Assembly (NCBI RefSeq): GCF_021290965.1
Contig: NZ_JAJOYT010000005.1
Coordinates: 358,177-422,176 of the forward strand
DNA: 64,000 nucleotides
DNA from: Rheinheimera faecalis
GTDB taxonomy: Bacteria > Pseudomonadota > Gammaproteobacteria > Enterobacterales > Alteromonadaceae
Direction: 5' to 3'
Both the position numbers and the translations under genes were made by a program. This document shows positions 17,810-30,175 of the stretch, one piece after another (position 1 is the first letter of the stretch; each line of letters starts with the position of its first letter). The notes beneath the pieces are model-generated. The model was not told where the DNA came from. It was given only the letters and a program-made list of their open reading frames with translations, and made no database searches.

Positions 17810-17935
17810 ATACCCAAGTAACTTGAAGTTACGGGGAGGCGACAAGCCAGTGAGACACCAGGAGCATAGTAAACCTATGTGACTGGGGCGAAATGGCGCA
17901 GTCAACAAAGCCGCAGCTTCAAGGACGACGGGTAT
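17810..17935. mobile_element. 126-bp MITE-like element with terminal inverted repeats
   Basis: The left end (ATACCCAAGTAACTTGAAG) and right end (CTTCAAGGACGACGGGTAT, 17917-17935) are inverted repeats matching at ATACCC and CTTGAAG, 13 of 19 positions. The interior carries GCGACAAGCCAGTGAGAC and GGGGCGAAATGGCGCAG and no gene of its own. Similar ATACCC...GGGTAT elements are, from memory, dispersed in Alteromonadales genomes. It separates the His-rich gene from czcC, and a false upstream extension of the czcC frame (to 17893) comes from it. Confidence 0.65.
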
Positions 17936-17961
17936 ATTTCAATAATTTATTGGATGTAGTT

Positions 17962-19275
17962 ATGACTATAAAATTTAGCCACGCGGCTTTTATGCTGCTG
18001 GCCTTACTCTGGCTGTGGGTTAATCCATCCCAGGCGACAGAACTCAGCCTTGCCGAAGCCTTAAAACGCACGCTAGTGCAAAGCCCAGGCTTGCAGTTGT
18101 ATCCCTATCAGCAGCGTATCAATGATGCAGCTGCTATCAGTGCCGGAATGCGGCCTAACCCTGAACTTCAGCTGGAACTGGCCGATGTGCTGGGTACGGG
18201 CGACAGCTCTGGTGTTAAAAGCGCTGAACTGACCTTAAGCCTGAGCCAACTGATTGAGCTGGGTGATAAACGTCAGAAGCGACTTGAGCTAACCCAATGG
18301 CAAAGCAAATTAACAGAGCAACAGTATCAGCTGGATAAAGTGGATGCTCTGGCGGCCACTATGCGCAGCTTTTTGCAGTTGTTGCATCAGCAGGCTTTGC
18401 TCAGGTGGACAGAGCAAAAAATTGCCACTGAGCAACAAGCACTTGAAGCGGCAAAACAACGCGCCAAAGCGGGTAATGTGACAGATGCCGATATCACCAG
18501 GCTGGAACTGAAAGTACTGCAAAGCCGGATGGAGCAGAAAAGTCTGTCGGCTGAAAAGCTGGTTAACTTGCGTCTGCTGGCTAGTCATTGGGCGCAGGCG
18601 CCTGACTTTGATGCGGTATCCGGTGATTTAACTGTGCTTCCCACTTTGCCTCAACTCGCTGATGTGTTGACCCAATTGCAACAAGCGCCACAGCTGCAAT
18701 GGTGGCTGACGCAAAACAGGTTGCTGGATAGTCAGTTGCAGCTCGCCAAAGCTTTAGGTCAGGCTGATTTAACTTTGGGCGCAGGACTACGGCGCAATGA
18801 ACAAAGCAACGACAATGCTTTTGTGTTGCAGGTCAGTATGCCGTTGATGCTGGAAAATCCGAATCAGGGCGCCATTTTGTCCAGCGAAGCTTTGGCCGAA
18901 CAAGCCAAGCTGCAGCAGCAACAGAACATGCAGCAACTGCAATTGCAAATAGAGCGCAGTCATTTGCAACTGACTCAGCTGAGCGAGCAGATCCGCGATT
19001 ATCAAAAAGCCGTTATCCCGCTTGCGCAAAAAGTACTGGATCAGATGTTGGTTGGTTATCAGCAAGGCGTATTTGATATGACCGACTTACTCTCAGCGCA
19101 GCAGGAGATATTGCTAGCCAAACGCAACGTCATTGACCTGCAATACGCTCTGCATTTGCAGCTGTTAGAACTGGAACGCCTGACCGGTTTACCTATGGTA
19201 GTGAATGGTCCACAAGCCTTCACTCAGCAATACAGCGGATCCTCTCTTCCTCCACAACAGGAGCTTTCTCAATGA
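17962..19275 (+). CDS. czcC: TolC-family outer-membrane efflux protein (CzcC-like)
   Basis: 437 residues from ATG 17962. The signal peptide MTIKFSHAAF...SQATE is followed by LSLAEALKRTLVQSPGL, the usual start of an outer-membrane efflux (OEP) domain. Two long Gln/Leu-rich helical repeats (residues about 100-210 and 300-400) should form the periplasmic tunnel. The ribosome-binding site is weak. It overlaps czcB by four bases (ATGA), so the two are coupled. It is the outer-membrane channel of the tripartite metal efflux pump encoded by the next two genes. Confidence 0.85.
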   Translation: MTIKFSHAAFMLLALLWLWVNPSQATELSLAEALKRTLVQSPGLQLYPYQQRINDAAAISAGMRPNPELQLELADVLGTGDSSGVKSAELTLSLSQLIELGDKRQKRLELTQWQSKLTEQQYQLDKVDALAATMRSFLQLLHQQALLRWTEQKIATEQQALEAAKQRAKAGNVTDADITRLELKVLQSRMEQKSLSAEKLVNLRLLASHWAQAPDFDAVSGDLTVLPTLPQLADVLTQLQQAPQLQWWLTQNRLLDSQLQLAKALGQADLTLGAGLRRNEQSNDNAFVLQVSMPLMLENPNQGAILSSEALAEQAKLQQQQNMQQLQLQIERSHLQLTQLSEQIRDYQKAVIPLAQKVLDQMLVGYQQGVFDMTDLLSAQQEILLAKRNVIDLQYALHLQLLELERLTGLPMVVNGPQAFTQQYSGSSLPPQQELSQ

Positions 19276-20510
19276 ATTTTTTCCGGTTTATATCTATTCT
19301 AGTGCTCGCTATTAGCCTTAGTTTTAGTGCTACTGTCAGTGCCCATGGTGATGAGCACGACGAGGCTGAACATCAGCATGCAGAAGCGGCTAAAGGCCCA
19401 CATGGCGGGCGCTTGCTTACTCAAGATGACTTTGCTCTGGAAGTCACTATTTACGAAACTGAAGTAGAGCCAGAATTGCGTGTGTATCTGTATCAAAACG
19501 GCGAGCCAATCAAAACCCCGGAGCTAAAACTGCAGGTGACTTTGCAGCGTTTAGGCGAGCCAGCAGAACTGATTAACTTCAGCCCTGAACTGGATTATTG
19601 GCTGGGGGATACAGTGATCCGTGAACCTCATTCCTTTGAAGTAGAAATCAGCGCCAGTTATCAGGGCAAAAATTTCGAATGGCATTACGACTCTTTTGAA
19701 GGCCGCACTGAGTTATCAGCGCGTTCTGTGCAAAAAGCCGGCATAGAGCTGGAGCAAACCCAGCCAGGCCAAATTCATACTCAGCTGCATTTATTTGGTG
19801 TCGTAGCGCCTGTACCAGAGCAGCAGTATCAGGTGGGAGCTGCTTATGCAGGTGTGGTGCAACAACTGGCAGTGAAAGTCGGCGATAAAGTCACTAAAGG
19901 TCAGCTGCTTGCCACAGTGCAAAACCCGGTGAGCTTAAAAAACTACAATGTTTTTGCGCCAGCAGCAGGTGAAGTAACAGCTAAATATGTCAGTGTTGGC
20001 ACCAAAATTTCAGAGCAATCGATAGTGGAAATCAGCGATTTTTCATCGGTTTATATCGAAATGTCGGCTTTCCCTTCGGATACAGAACAGCTGACGCTGG
20101 GGCAACAATTTTTGGTCAAAGACTTACATGGCCATCAATCTGCAGTCAGTCAAATCAGCTACATAGCTCCACAAATGACGGGTGGTCATATAGCCCGCGC
20201 CCGTGGTGTGTTAGCCAATCCGGACGGCCATTGGCGGCCTGGTATGCATGTCAAAACCGATGTCACAGTGGCGACAGTGGATGCAGCTTTGGTGATCAAA
20301 AAATCGGCCTTGCAGTTATGGAATGGCAAAACCGTGATTTTTATCAAAGTAGGGGATGTATTTGAAATCCGTATGCCTGAACTAGGTCGCGCTGACGATA
20401 ACCAGGTTGAAGTGTTATCCGGTGTGCCGCAAGGTGTGCAGTACGCCACGACTAATAGTTTTATCCTCAAAGCCGACGTGATGAAGTCTGGCGCCAGCCA
20501 TGATCACTAG
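19272..20510 (+). CDS. czcB: RND efflux periplasmic adaptor (CzcB-like)
   Basis: 412-residue membrane-fusion protein. The signal peptide ends near VSAHG. The mature N-terminus is His-rich (HGDEHDEAEHQHAEAAKGPH), as in CzcB-type adaptors that capture metal. A beta-rich domain follows to about residue 150. The lipoyl/HlyD part includes VKVGDKVTKGQLLATVQNP near 200-220 and a short hairpin, and then the barrel domains. The C-terminus ends SGASHDH. It starts inside the czcC stop codon and ends 9 nt before czcA. It links the outer channel to the RND pump. Confidence 0.88.
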   Translation: MNFFRFISILVLAISLSFSATVSAHGDEHDEAEHQHAEAAKGPHGGRLLTQDDFALEVTIYETEVEPELRVYLYQNGEPIKTPELKLQVTLQRLGEPAELINFSPELDYWLGDTVIREPHSFEVEISASYQGKNFEWHYDSFEGRTELSARSVQKAGIELEQTQPGQIHTQLHLFGVVAPVPEQQYQVGAAYAGVVQQLAVKVGDKVTKGQLLATVQNPVSLKNYNVFAPAAGEVTAKYVSVGTKISEQSIVEISDFSSVYIEMSAFPSDTEQLTLGQQFLVKDLHGHQSAVSQISYIAPQMTGGHIARARGVLANPDGHWRPGMHVKTDVTVATVDAALVIKKSALQLWNGKTVIFIKVGDVFEIRMPELGRADDNQVEVLSGVPQGVQYATTNSFILKADVMKSGASHDH

Positions 20511-23639
<3,129 letters not shown>

Positions 23640-23648
23640 GCATAAAAT

Positions 23649-23695
23649 TGGGGTCAGATCACATTGTTAACTGTTAACAATGTGATCTGACCCCA
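23649..23695. repeat. 47-bp perfect palindrome, REP-like copy 2
   Basis: Two 23-nt arms around a central T. The arms equal the inner 23 nt of each arm at 17291-17345; only the central base differs (T here, A there), so the two copies are in opposite orientation. It lies between the convergent czcA and pectate lyase genes and may terminate both. Confidence 0.9.
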
Positions 23696-23706
23696 TTTTC
23701 AATAAA

Positions 23707-24774
23707 TTACAGCTTAGTCACGTCCGTTTTGCTGACATTACAGCTGGCGCTGTTCCAGTATTCTTTGTCTTTAACAGATTTACCCTGGCCTTTTTTCACA
23801 CCCGTATAGTGTTCACAGACAGGCGGTTTGCCTGCTGCATAATCTTTAATTTTCAGATTACGGATAGTGGCCACATCTTTGTAGTTGCTGTTTACCCCTG
23901 CAATGCTGCCAATTTTGCCGTTAATGGTAATACCGGATATCGTCAGATAACGTGGGCCGCCATTGTCTGTGCAGTCACCACAAGAGCGCCATAATTTGCC
24001 GTTTTCGCCAGTCAAAGTGAAGTTGCCTGTCAGCACTGTGGTGCTGTTTTTTGAGTTGTGCTGAAACACTTTGTCAGGTTTACCACCAGGACCATTGGCA
24101 CTGTTAAAGGCCATACCGCCTTTAACTGTCATGGTTTTACCGTTATTGGTGGCTGCATCTTCACAAATATCTTCCCAGACTACGTTTTCAATAGTGCAGT
24201 TGCCGCTGCTGCAATGAATACCGTCGGCTCCGCCGCTGGCTGAAATACGTAGGTTTTTCACTGTCGCATTTTTCAGCGTGATCACTGGCTTTTGGCCTTC
24301 AGCATCGCTGGCACAACTGCTGCCTACTGTGATACCGCCGCAATCTATGCTTTCATTTTCGAAGGTTGCGCCAGCTTTGCAGCGGCTGGCATTGGCTGTG
24401 GTAGCAAAAGGCTGAAAGCTCAGTTGAGGTACTGTGGCTGATAAGTTAGAAAGATGTTCCTGACCATCAGCATCCACCACTTTGAGCCAATACCAATAAT
24501 CCTGATTCGGATCAAAGCCACTGTCCTGTGCCACTTTCTGATAAGGATCTAACACTGAAATACGTTCAGCTTGTTCAAAAACACTGCTGGTGCTGCGGTA
24601 AATTTCCTGTCGGGCCACTTCCTGCACATCAGTTGACCAGCTCAGATAGGTGTTGCCTGCTTTTTTCGTCAGCATCAGTGTGGTGCTCGGTTCGCTTTGC
24701 GCAGCAATAGATAACGACAAAGGCAATAACAGGGCACAAGTTAATACTTTGATGGAACTGCGTAGTAAGTTCAT
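23707..24774 (-). CDS. Pectate lyase family 3 (PL3), secreted
   Basis: 355 residues from the ATG at 24774, chosen because GGAG lies 7 nt upstream and a clean signal peptide (MNLLRSSIKV...IAAQS) begins there. Residues about 30-125 form a fibronectin-III-like module (SWSTDVQEV...IYRSTSS, then DYWYWLKVVDADG). The C-terminal catalytic part has the PL3 hallmarks ADGIHCSSGNCTIENVVWEDICEDA, then FQHNSKN and GKLWRSCGDC. Many Cys residues suggest disulfides, fitting secretion. It should cleave polygalacturonate by beta-elimination with calcium. It stands alone with no other pectin genes visible. Confidence 0.85.
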   Translation of the reverse strand: MNLLRSSIKVLTCALLLPLSLSIAAQSEPSTTLMLTKKAGNTYLSWSTDVQEVARQEIYRSTSSVFEQAERISVLDPYQKVAQDSGFDPNQDYWYWLKVVDADGQEHLSNLSATVPQLSFQPFATTANASRCKAGATFENESIDCGGITVGSSCASDAEGQKPVITLKNATVKNLRISASGGADGIHCSSGNCTIENVVWEDICEDAATNNGKTMTVKGGMAFNSANGPGGKPDKVFQHNSKNSTTVLTGNFTLTGENGKLWRSCGDCTDNGGPRYLTISGITINGKIGSIAGVNSNYKDVATIRNLKIKDYAAGKPPVCEHYTGVKKGQGKSVKDKEYWNSASCNVSKTDVTKL

Positions 24775-25006
24775 AGAAACTCCGGTTGTTGTGTTCCCGG
24801 CAACACTACGGCATTTATTAACAATAAATAAACCATTTAGCAACTTAATGTATTGAGTTTCCAATAGTGAAACTTTTCAGCTCAGGAAGGGGCTTTACGA
24901 ACATCGCCAGTTTTGTAGCTGGCCCGACTTTATTCTGCAAATCAGCCATTTAGCGTTAAGATAGTATACAACTACAGAGCCCTCTCCCTTAAGCAGGCTC
25001 AAGACT

Positions 25007-25026
25007 CAGAGCACGGCAATGCTCTG
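25007..25026 (+). promoter_or_regulatory. Leader hairpin before the GGDEF gene
   Basis: CAGAGCA and TGCTCTG form a 7-bp stem with a 6-nt loop ending 17 nt before the diguanylate cyclase start, close to its weak ribosome-binding site. It may affect translation. The rest of the 24775-25043 interval shows no gene. Confidence 0.3.
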
Positions 25027-25043
25027 CTCTTACGGAACTTCTT

Positions 25044-26396
25044 ATGCAACAATGGTTTAATGCATCCTTACAGCGAAAAATCAGTGGTTTACTGGTGGTG
25101 CTGCTGTCTTTTTTATTTGTTGTCATTATCTACTCCATCTACAAACTCAAACTGATCGACGCTGAGATGCATGAAGTGGCAGAAATTGATGTGCCGCTGA
25201 CAGAGATGGTCAGCGAGCTGGAAATGATGCAGTTAAAGCAACATTTGCTGATTGAGCAATTCCGTTTAAAAGGCGAACATGCCAAAGTAGCACTCAAACC
25301 TGAGCAGGCTTTTGCGGCGCAGCGGGATGGGCTGAAGCTGATACTGGCGAAAGCCGAGCGGGTGCTGAATAAAAGTCTGCAACAGCATCAGGTACGTTTT
25401 GCTGCGGCTGAACATCAACAAATTCTGGCCAGCATCGAACAGTTTCATCAGCAAAGTGACAGCTTTGAACAACAGCTGAAACTAGCCTTACAGCAAGGTC
25501 ACACTACGAACCAGCAATGGCTGAAGTTTGAAGAAGAGGCGGCCAGTTTAGATCAAAGCATTGTCGCCATTTTGCGGCATATGGAAAAGCTGACACTCGA
25601 AGCCAGCCGCTACACCGACAAACACGAAAACGAATTTATGCTGGTTAACACTGGCCTGGGTTTTTGTGCTTTTGTGATAGGTTTATACCTGACTTTTTAT
25701 ATTTTGCAGATCTTCCGCCTGCGTATTGGCCGCATTCAGGCCGAAATTAAAAATGTGCATCATTCGATTGAACAGGGTGAGCCTATCACCAGCCCGGTCT
25801 TTCACCAGCCTGAACATCAGGATGAGCTGACAGAGCTTGAGCACGACTTGAAAATGATGGTGCAGCGGTTATCACAGGAAATCAGCAACAGGCAGGAAAT
25901 AGAGCAACAACTGCTGGTGCTGGCAACCCGGGATAAATTAACAGGGGCTTTTAACCGGCATAAATGGGATGAGCAACTTCGCATGGAGTTGAGCCTGGCA
26001 GAACGTGGCAGTGTTTTTAGTATTGCGCTGTTGGATGTGGACTTCTTTAAGAAAGTGAACGACCAGTTTGGCCATCATACGGGTGACAAAGTATTGCAAT
26101 CTTTAACAGAAAATATCAGTAGGCGCTTACGAAAAACTGATAGCTTGTTCCGATTAGGCGGCGAAGAGTTTGTGATTTTATTGCCACAACAAAAAGCCGA
26201 AGCGGCCTGTCAGTTGGCTGAAATGCTCAGACAATCTATCGCCAGTCTGGAAGATGCTGATTTACCTGCCTTTACCATCAGTTTTGGCGTCACCCAATAC
26301 CAGCCGCAGGATGATGAAGATTCAATTTTGAAAAGGGCTGATTATGCCTTGTATCAGGCAAAAGATATGGGTCGTAATAGAGTGCAGTTAGGTTAA
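25044..26396 (+). CDS. Membrane diguanylate cyclase (GGDEF)
   Basis: 450 residues. TM1 is at about residues 13-33 and TM2 near 200-225, enclosing a helical periplasmic sensor rich in Gln, Glu and Leu, like a four-helix-bundle ligand domain. A HAMP-like linker and coiled coil (to about 290) leads into the GGDEF domain. The active site is GGEEF at residues 372-376, with DVDFFKKVND upstream for metal/GTP binding. An RxxD inhibitory site (RKTD) lies five residues before GGEEF, so product inhibition by c-di-GMP is expected. No EAL domain is present. The input signal cannot be read from sequence. Confidence 0.9.
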   Translation: MQQWFNASLQRKISGLLVVLLSFLFVVIIYSIYKLKLIDAEMHEVAEIDVPLTEMVSELEMMQLKQHLLIEQFRLKGEHAKVALKPEQAFAAQRDGLKLILAKAERVLNKSLQQHQVRFAAAEHQQILASIEQFHQQSDSFEQQLKLALQQGHTTNQQWLKFEEEAASLDQSIVAILRHMEKLTLEASRYTDKHENEFMLVNTGLGFCAFVIGLYLTFYILQIFRLRIGRIQAEIKNVHHSIEQGEPITSPVFHQPEHQDELTELEHDLKMMVQRLSQEISNRQEIEQQLLVLATRDKLTGAFNRHKWDEQLRMELSLAERGSVFSIALLDVDFFKKVNDQFGHHTGDKVLQSLTENISRRLRKTDSLFRLGGEEFVILLPQQKAEAACQLAEMLRQSIASLEDADLPAFTISFGVTQYQPQDDEDSILKRADYALYQAKDMGRNRVQLG

Positions 26397-26500
26397 AAAA
26401 CTAAAGATTTCCGCTGATTTAGCCGCTACTAAAGATCAGCTGAAAGCGGCATGGATGCGGATACAGTGTTGAGATCTGTTGTCAGGGAGAGTGCAGAAAG

Positions 26501-27268
26501 ATGTATAGGTTGTTATGGCTGGCCCTTGTTATTTCACTGTTTAATCCTGTGGACGCCAAGCCCCAGCTTCGCTGGTGCCTTGGAAATTTTCCGGGATTTT
26601 ATGGTTTTAATGCCATAACTAAACAGCCGGAAGGTCCGTCGGTGCTGTATTTACAGGAAATCGCCCGCAGAGCCAACTTTACCCTGATCCCCAGTGCAGA
26701 AACACCTTCATCACGTTGTTTTGCCCAAATGAAGTCAGGAGAAACGGATCTGATGATCAGTATTCTCAAACCCGCTGCAGGCAATCCGTTTATTCATTAT
26801 CTTCAATTTGGTGCCCGTTGGCCGGACCGGCTGTATTACGCCCATAGTAAAAATCTGCGACTGGACAGCCCTGGGCAGTTGTCACCTTTGACGCTGGCTA
26901 CAGTAAGAACTTACAAAGTAGCGCCAGAAATTCAAATCGTAGTGGATAACATGAAAAAAAGGCAGCTGGTGCAGGTCGACTCAGTGTTGACCGCTTTGCA
27001 AATGACGGCAAAACAACGCATAGATGCAGCCTTGTTGCCGCCCAGTCAGGTGGAGGCAGTGTTAAAGGATCATCCCGAATTAGCCGCAGAACTTAAAGAA
27101 ATTAGCTTCTCAGCTGAGCTGGTAAAACCCCAGCCGATTTATATGGGCTTATCCAGTCACTGTAACTGCCCGGAGCTGGAAACCGCCATCAAACACAGCA
27201 TTAGAAGCATGCAAGCGGACGGTACCAGTCAGAAGATTTTTGCCGGCAAAATTATTATGGAATTCTGA
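26501..27268 (+). CDS. Periplasmic solute-binding-like protein (SBP family 3)
   Basis: 255 residues with a signal peptide (MYRLLWLALVISLF...VDA). The mature part fits the amino-acid-type periplasmic binding fold: LRWCLGNFPGFYGFN at the start, GPSVLYLQEIARRANF, CFAQMKSGETDLMIS near residues 75-89, and a C-terminal helix (IKHSIRSMQADGTSQKIF). No transporter gene is adjacent. In Alteromonadales such orphan proteins are common near signalling genes, and this one follows a diguanylate cyclase by 104 bp, so a sensory role is possible. Confidence 0.7.
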   Translation: MYRLLWLALVISLFNPVDAKPQLRWCLGNFPGFYGFNAITKQPEGPSVLYLQEIARRANFTLIPSAETPSSRCFAQMKSGETDLMISILKPAAGNPFIHYLQFGARWPDRLYYAHSKNLRLDSPGQLSPLTLATVRTYKVAPEIQIVVDNMKKRQLVQVDSVLTALQMTAKQRIDAALLPPSQVEAVLKDHPELAAELKEISFSAELVKPQPIYMGLSSHCNCPELETAIKHSIRSMQADGTSQKIFAGKIIMEF

Positions 27269-27277
27269 CCCTTGCTG

Positions 27278-28156
27278 TTAATAACTGAGTTTATAAGCCT
27301 GGACTGAATTACCCAAAAAAGTCGGAATATACAAAGTATTAGTTGTCTGATCCCAGCCAATATCTGCGGTATTGAGCTTTAATGCTTTGGTGTCCAGCAA
27401 CTCTTTAATACGGCCATCTGCAGAAACGTAATACACAAGACCAGCCCAGCAGCTGACTATAAAGTCACCATTACCAACTGGCTCCAGACCATCAGCCCTC
27501 TCAGCAAAACCAACTGCAACTTGTGTGATGCTCTTGTTGTGATCAGCTAAATCGACTTTCAGCAGTTTATCGCCAGCTGCAATATACAGCTGTTCAGCCA
27601 CTACTTTTAAACCATTAGCAGCTTCTACATTCTCCAGCCAACTACTGATTTTGTCCTGCTCCAGCTTATAAATCCGGTTTTTACGGGTATCCGAAATATA
27701 AACCCCACCTTTGGCATCAACAGTCACATCATTTAAAAACACCGAATCGGGCGCTTTGATTTTCTGCAGTATTTTGGCTGACGCTATATCCACAATCACT
27801 ACTTCAGTTAAATCAGCGATATAAAGTTTGCTCTCAAATACTGCCAAACCTTTAGGCGCATTCAAGCCTCTTAGCCAGTCTTTATTGCGTATTGTGCCAT
27901 CGGTATTTAAAACTGCCACACCACCTACAGCATCTGCAGCACTTCCCTGGCCATCAATTTCCGACACAAACAACAAGGTATCGGTTTTGCCGTTGCTTTG
28001 CTGCTGGTGCCAAAGCACAGACTCAGGCACCCGCAAATCTTTGGTATGCCACAACGCTTCTAATTCGGGTTGGCTTGATATGGCTTCTTCTGCGAGCACT
28101 GTGGTTGTGATTAACGCCGGTAAAATACATAACAACAGGGGGAAACAGGCTTTCAT
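27278..28156 (-). CDS. Secreted SMP-30/NHL-like beta-propeller protein
   Basis: 292 residues with a signal peptide (MKACFPLLLCILPALITTTVLA). The body consists of repeated four-strand blades, with SKLYIADLTEVVIVD, FLNDVTVDAKGGVYISD, EQLYIAAGDKLLKVD and FIVSCWAGLVYYVS marking successive blades. This matches SMP-30/gluconolactonase-like or NHL six-bladed propellers. NDVTVDAKGGVYISD resembles the metal-binding segment of gluconolactonases, but the enzymatic residues are not certain. It is convergent with the solute-binding-like gene. The 28157-28385 stretch upstream shows nothing recognisable. Confidence 0.68.
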   Translation of the reverse strand: MKACFPLLLCILPALITTTVLAEEAISSQPELEALWHTKDLRVPESVLWHQQQSNGKTDTLLFVSEIDGQGSAADAVGGVAVLNTDGTIRNKDWLRGLNAPKGLAVFESKLYIADLTEVVIVDIASAKILQKIKAPDSVFLNDVTVDAKGGVYISDTRKNRIYKLEQDKISSWLENVEAANGLKVVAEQLYIAAGDKLLKVDLADHNKSITQVAVGFAERADGLEPVGNGDFIVSCWAGLVYYVSADGRIKELLDTKALKLNTADIGWDQTTNTLYIPTFLGNSVQAYKLSY

Positions 28157-28385
28157 TTTATAATCCGCTAAATCGATTTAATGGCACCACCATACCCAGA
28201 GCAGAGTAAAAATGCGAATACTGCTAAGTGAAGTGGCTGCCAATGCAAGGAATTGTTTCAAATATGAAATTTCAGAGATAGCCAGTGAGGGCAAATCGCA
28301 ATCCGACTTATGCCCATAACAACGGAAATTACCAGCTGTGACGCTTCGGTGTATGTTAGCTTACTGAGTTTTGATGAGCACCCAG

Positions 28386-28871
28386 TTAAAGCAACTTTTG
28401 CCAGTAGCCCACATCGCGCCACTGCTCAAATTTAAAGCCGACTTGCTGAAAGTGGCCGCATTTCTCGAAACCAAACTTTTCATGCAGCGCTACGCTTTTT
28501 TCATTAGGTAAAGTGATACCACCTATCACCAGATGCAAACCCAAAGCCTTTAATTCAGCCAGGAGTTGCTGATACAACTGGCTGCCCAGGCCTTTGGCTG
28601 TGACAGCTTCTTTAACATAAACAGTGCTTTCCACCGAAAAACGATAAGCCGACCGCACCCGCCATTTAGTGGCATAAGCATAAGCCAACACTTCACTGTT
28701 TTGCTCCAGCACTAACCATGGCAAGCCATCCGCTTTTACCTGCCCAATGCGCTCCGCCATTTGTGAAGTAGCAACAGCTTCTTCTTCAAAAGTGACGCTG
28801 GTATTCAGCACATAGTGGTTATAAATGGCTGCAATAGCCGCTGCATCTGCTGAGGTTGCCTGGCGGATCAT
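28386..28871 (-). CDS. GNAT acetyltransferase, phosphinothricin/MnaT type
   Basis: 161 residues, typical for the Pat/MnaT group. The N-terminus IRQATSADAAAIAAIYNHYVLNT and following TFEEEAV are characteristic. Acetyl-CoA binding is seen at VTAKGLGSQLYQQLL (residues about 83-97). The late motif LHEKFGFEKCGHFQQVGFKF completes the fold. Relatives acetylate methionine sulfoximine/sulfone or phosphinothricin; the native role is often amino-acid detoxification. A GGAG site precedes the ATG at 28871. It lies downstream of purC but is separated from it by a terminator. Confidence 0.85.
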   Translation of the reverse strand: MIRQATSADAAAIAAIYNHYVLNTSVTFEEEAVATSQMAERIGQVKADGLPWLVLEQNSEVLAYAYATKWRVRSAYRFSVESTVYVKEAVTAKGLGSQLYQQLLAELKALGLHLVIGGITLPNEKSVALHEKFGFEKCGHFQQVGFKFEQWRDVGYWQKLL

Positions 28872-28913
28872 CTGGTATCTCCATTAAATACAAGGTTTTG
28901 CGTGCTTCAGATA

Positions 28914-28942
28914 CAACAATGCCAGTCATAGGACTGGCATTG
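28914..28942 (-). terminator. Rho-independent terminator of purC
   Basis: On the minus strand an 11-bp stem (CAATGCCAGTC / GACTGGCATTG) with a 4-nt loop is followed by TTGT, 26 nt after the purC stop. Confidence 0.8.
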
Positions 28943-28967
28943 CAATAGAGCCTTTGTACTTAAACAC

Positions 28968-30074
28968 TTATTCCGCTATCAAACCATATTCGCGGCCCAA
29001 CACCTCAATAATTTCGGCTTTAGGATTGGCGGCTAACTCAATTTTACGGCCTGTGACTTTTTCCGCTATGCCCAGGTAAGTGCGGGAAATATCCATCATC
29101 ACTTCAGTTGGCAAGGCGTTGTCGCGGGCCAAAGCTGCGCGCTCTGGCATACGGTCTTTATTCAGTAAAATATCCGGATCAGGGAAGTTGCTCAGCAGCC
29201 ACTGACGGAAGCCTTCTTTCGATTGCTCGACAATACTGCCATTGCGCCAGCTGGCGCCATCCCAAATACGTGAGCTGTCTGGTGTGCCCACTTCGTCCAT
29301 ATAAATCAGTTTGCTGTTGCCATTGGCATCGTTGACATAACCAAACTCAAACTTGGTATCAACAAACATCTGATCCAGCGCAGCCAGGGCGTCGCTTATC
29401 ACGCCAAAACCTTGTTTTAACAGAGTTTCGTACAGACTGATGTCGGATAATTGTTCAAAACCAAAGGCAGCGCTATGACGTTCAATATCGGCGCGGGAAA
29501 TGTTTACATCGTCCGCTTCAGGCACACCGGCTAAGCCAGTCAGAATGCCCTTGGTGGACGGAGTAATTAAAATCTCCGGCAGTTTTTGATCTTTTTGCAG
29601 GCCTTCAGGCAGGGTAATACCACAGAATTCACGTTCGCCTTTGCTGTAAGCGCGCCACATAGAGCCAGTAATGTACTGACGGGCTATAGCTTCAATTTTC
29701 AGCGGACGGGCTTTTTGCACTATCCACACCAGCGGGTGCGGAATATCCAGAATATGACTGTCGGCTAAACCATGTTGTTTAAACAAGGCAAACCAGTGAT
29801 TCGATATAGCGTTTAACGCCGCGCCTTTGCCAGGCACACCGTTTAAGCCATTTTCGCCATGCCAGATGCAGTCAAAAGCGGAGATGCGGTCGCTGATCAC
29901 CATAATGGCCAGCGGCGTGTCTGGTGCTACAGGGTAATTTTTTTCCCGGATCAACCGCTCGCTGTCAGCGGCAGTCAGCCAGTACACACTGCGAACTTTA
30001 CCTGAATGAACAGGTAAATCTGTACGAATAGGCAAGTCGTCATTGACCGCCAGGACCTGAGTTGCAAGAGTCAT
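28968..30074 (-). CDS. purC: Phosphoribosylaminoimidazole-succinocarboxamide synthase
   Basis: 368 residues from the ATG at 30074; a GTG six bases upstream is also open but the ATG matches the family's N-terminus. This is the long PurC form found in Shewanella-like bacteria, about 130 residues longer than the E. coli enzyme. Landmarks are [11 protein letters not shown] near residue 23 (ATP loop), [20 protein letters not shown] near 125-144, and KFEFGYVN...[15 protein letters not shown] near 230-265, which carries substrate- and Mg-binding residues. It joins aspartate to CAIR in purine synthesis in the cytoplasm. No purine riboswitch was recognised upstream. Confidence 0.95.
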   Translation of the reverse strand: MTLATQVLAVNDDLPIRTDLPVHSGKVRSVYWLTAADSERLIREKNYPVAPDTPLAIMVISDRISAFDCIWHGENGLNGVPGKGAALNAISNHWFALFKQHGLADSHILDIPHPLVWIVQKARPLKIEAIARQYITGSMWRAYSKGEREFCGITLPEGLQKDQKLPEILITPSTKGILTGLAGVPEADDVNISRADIERHSAAFGFEQLSDISLYETLLKQGFGVISDALAALDQMFVDTKFEFGYVNDANGNSKLIYMDEVGTPDSSRIWDGASWRNGSIVEQSKEGFRQWLLSNFPDPDILLNKDRMPERAALARDNALPTEVMMDISRTYLGIAEKVTGRKIELAANPKAEIIEVLGREYGLIAE

Positions 30075-30175
30075 CTTCACTTCTTCTGTGGCTGAAAAAA
30101 GGCGCGGTGGAGTTTAACAGAAAGTGTGGGTGAACTGAATCGGTCTGGTGCATAGCTTTGTGGTAAAAATAACGG

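Noticed and set aside
17893..17961. Upstream extension of the CzcC-like gene
   Set aside because: It lies in the MITE-like element and precedes a normal signal peptide start.
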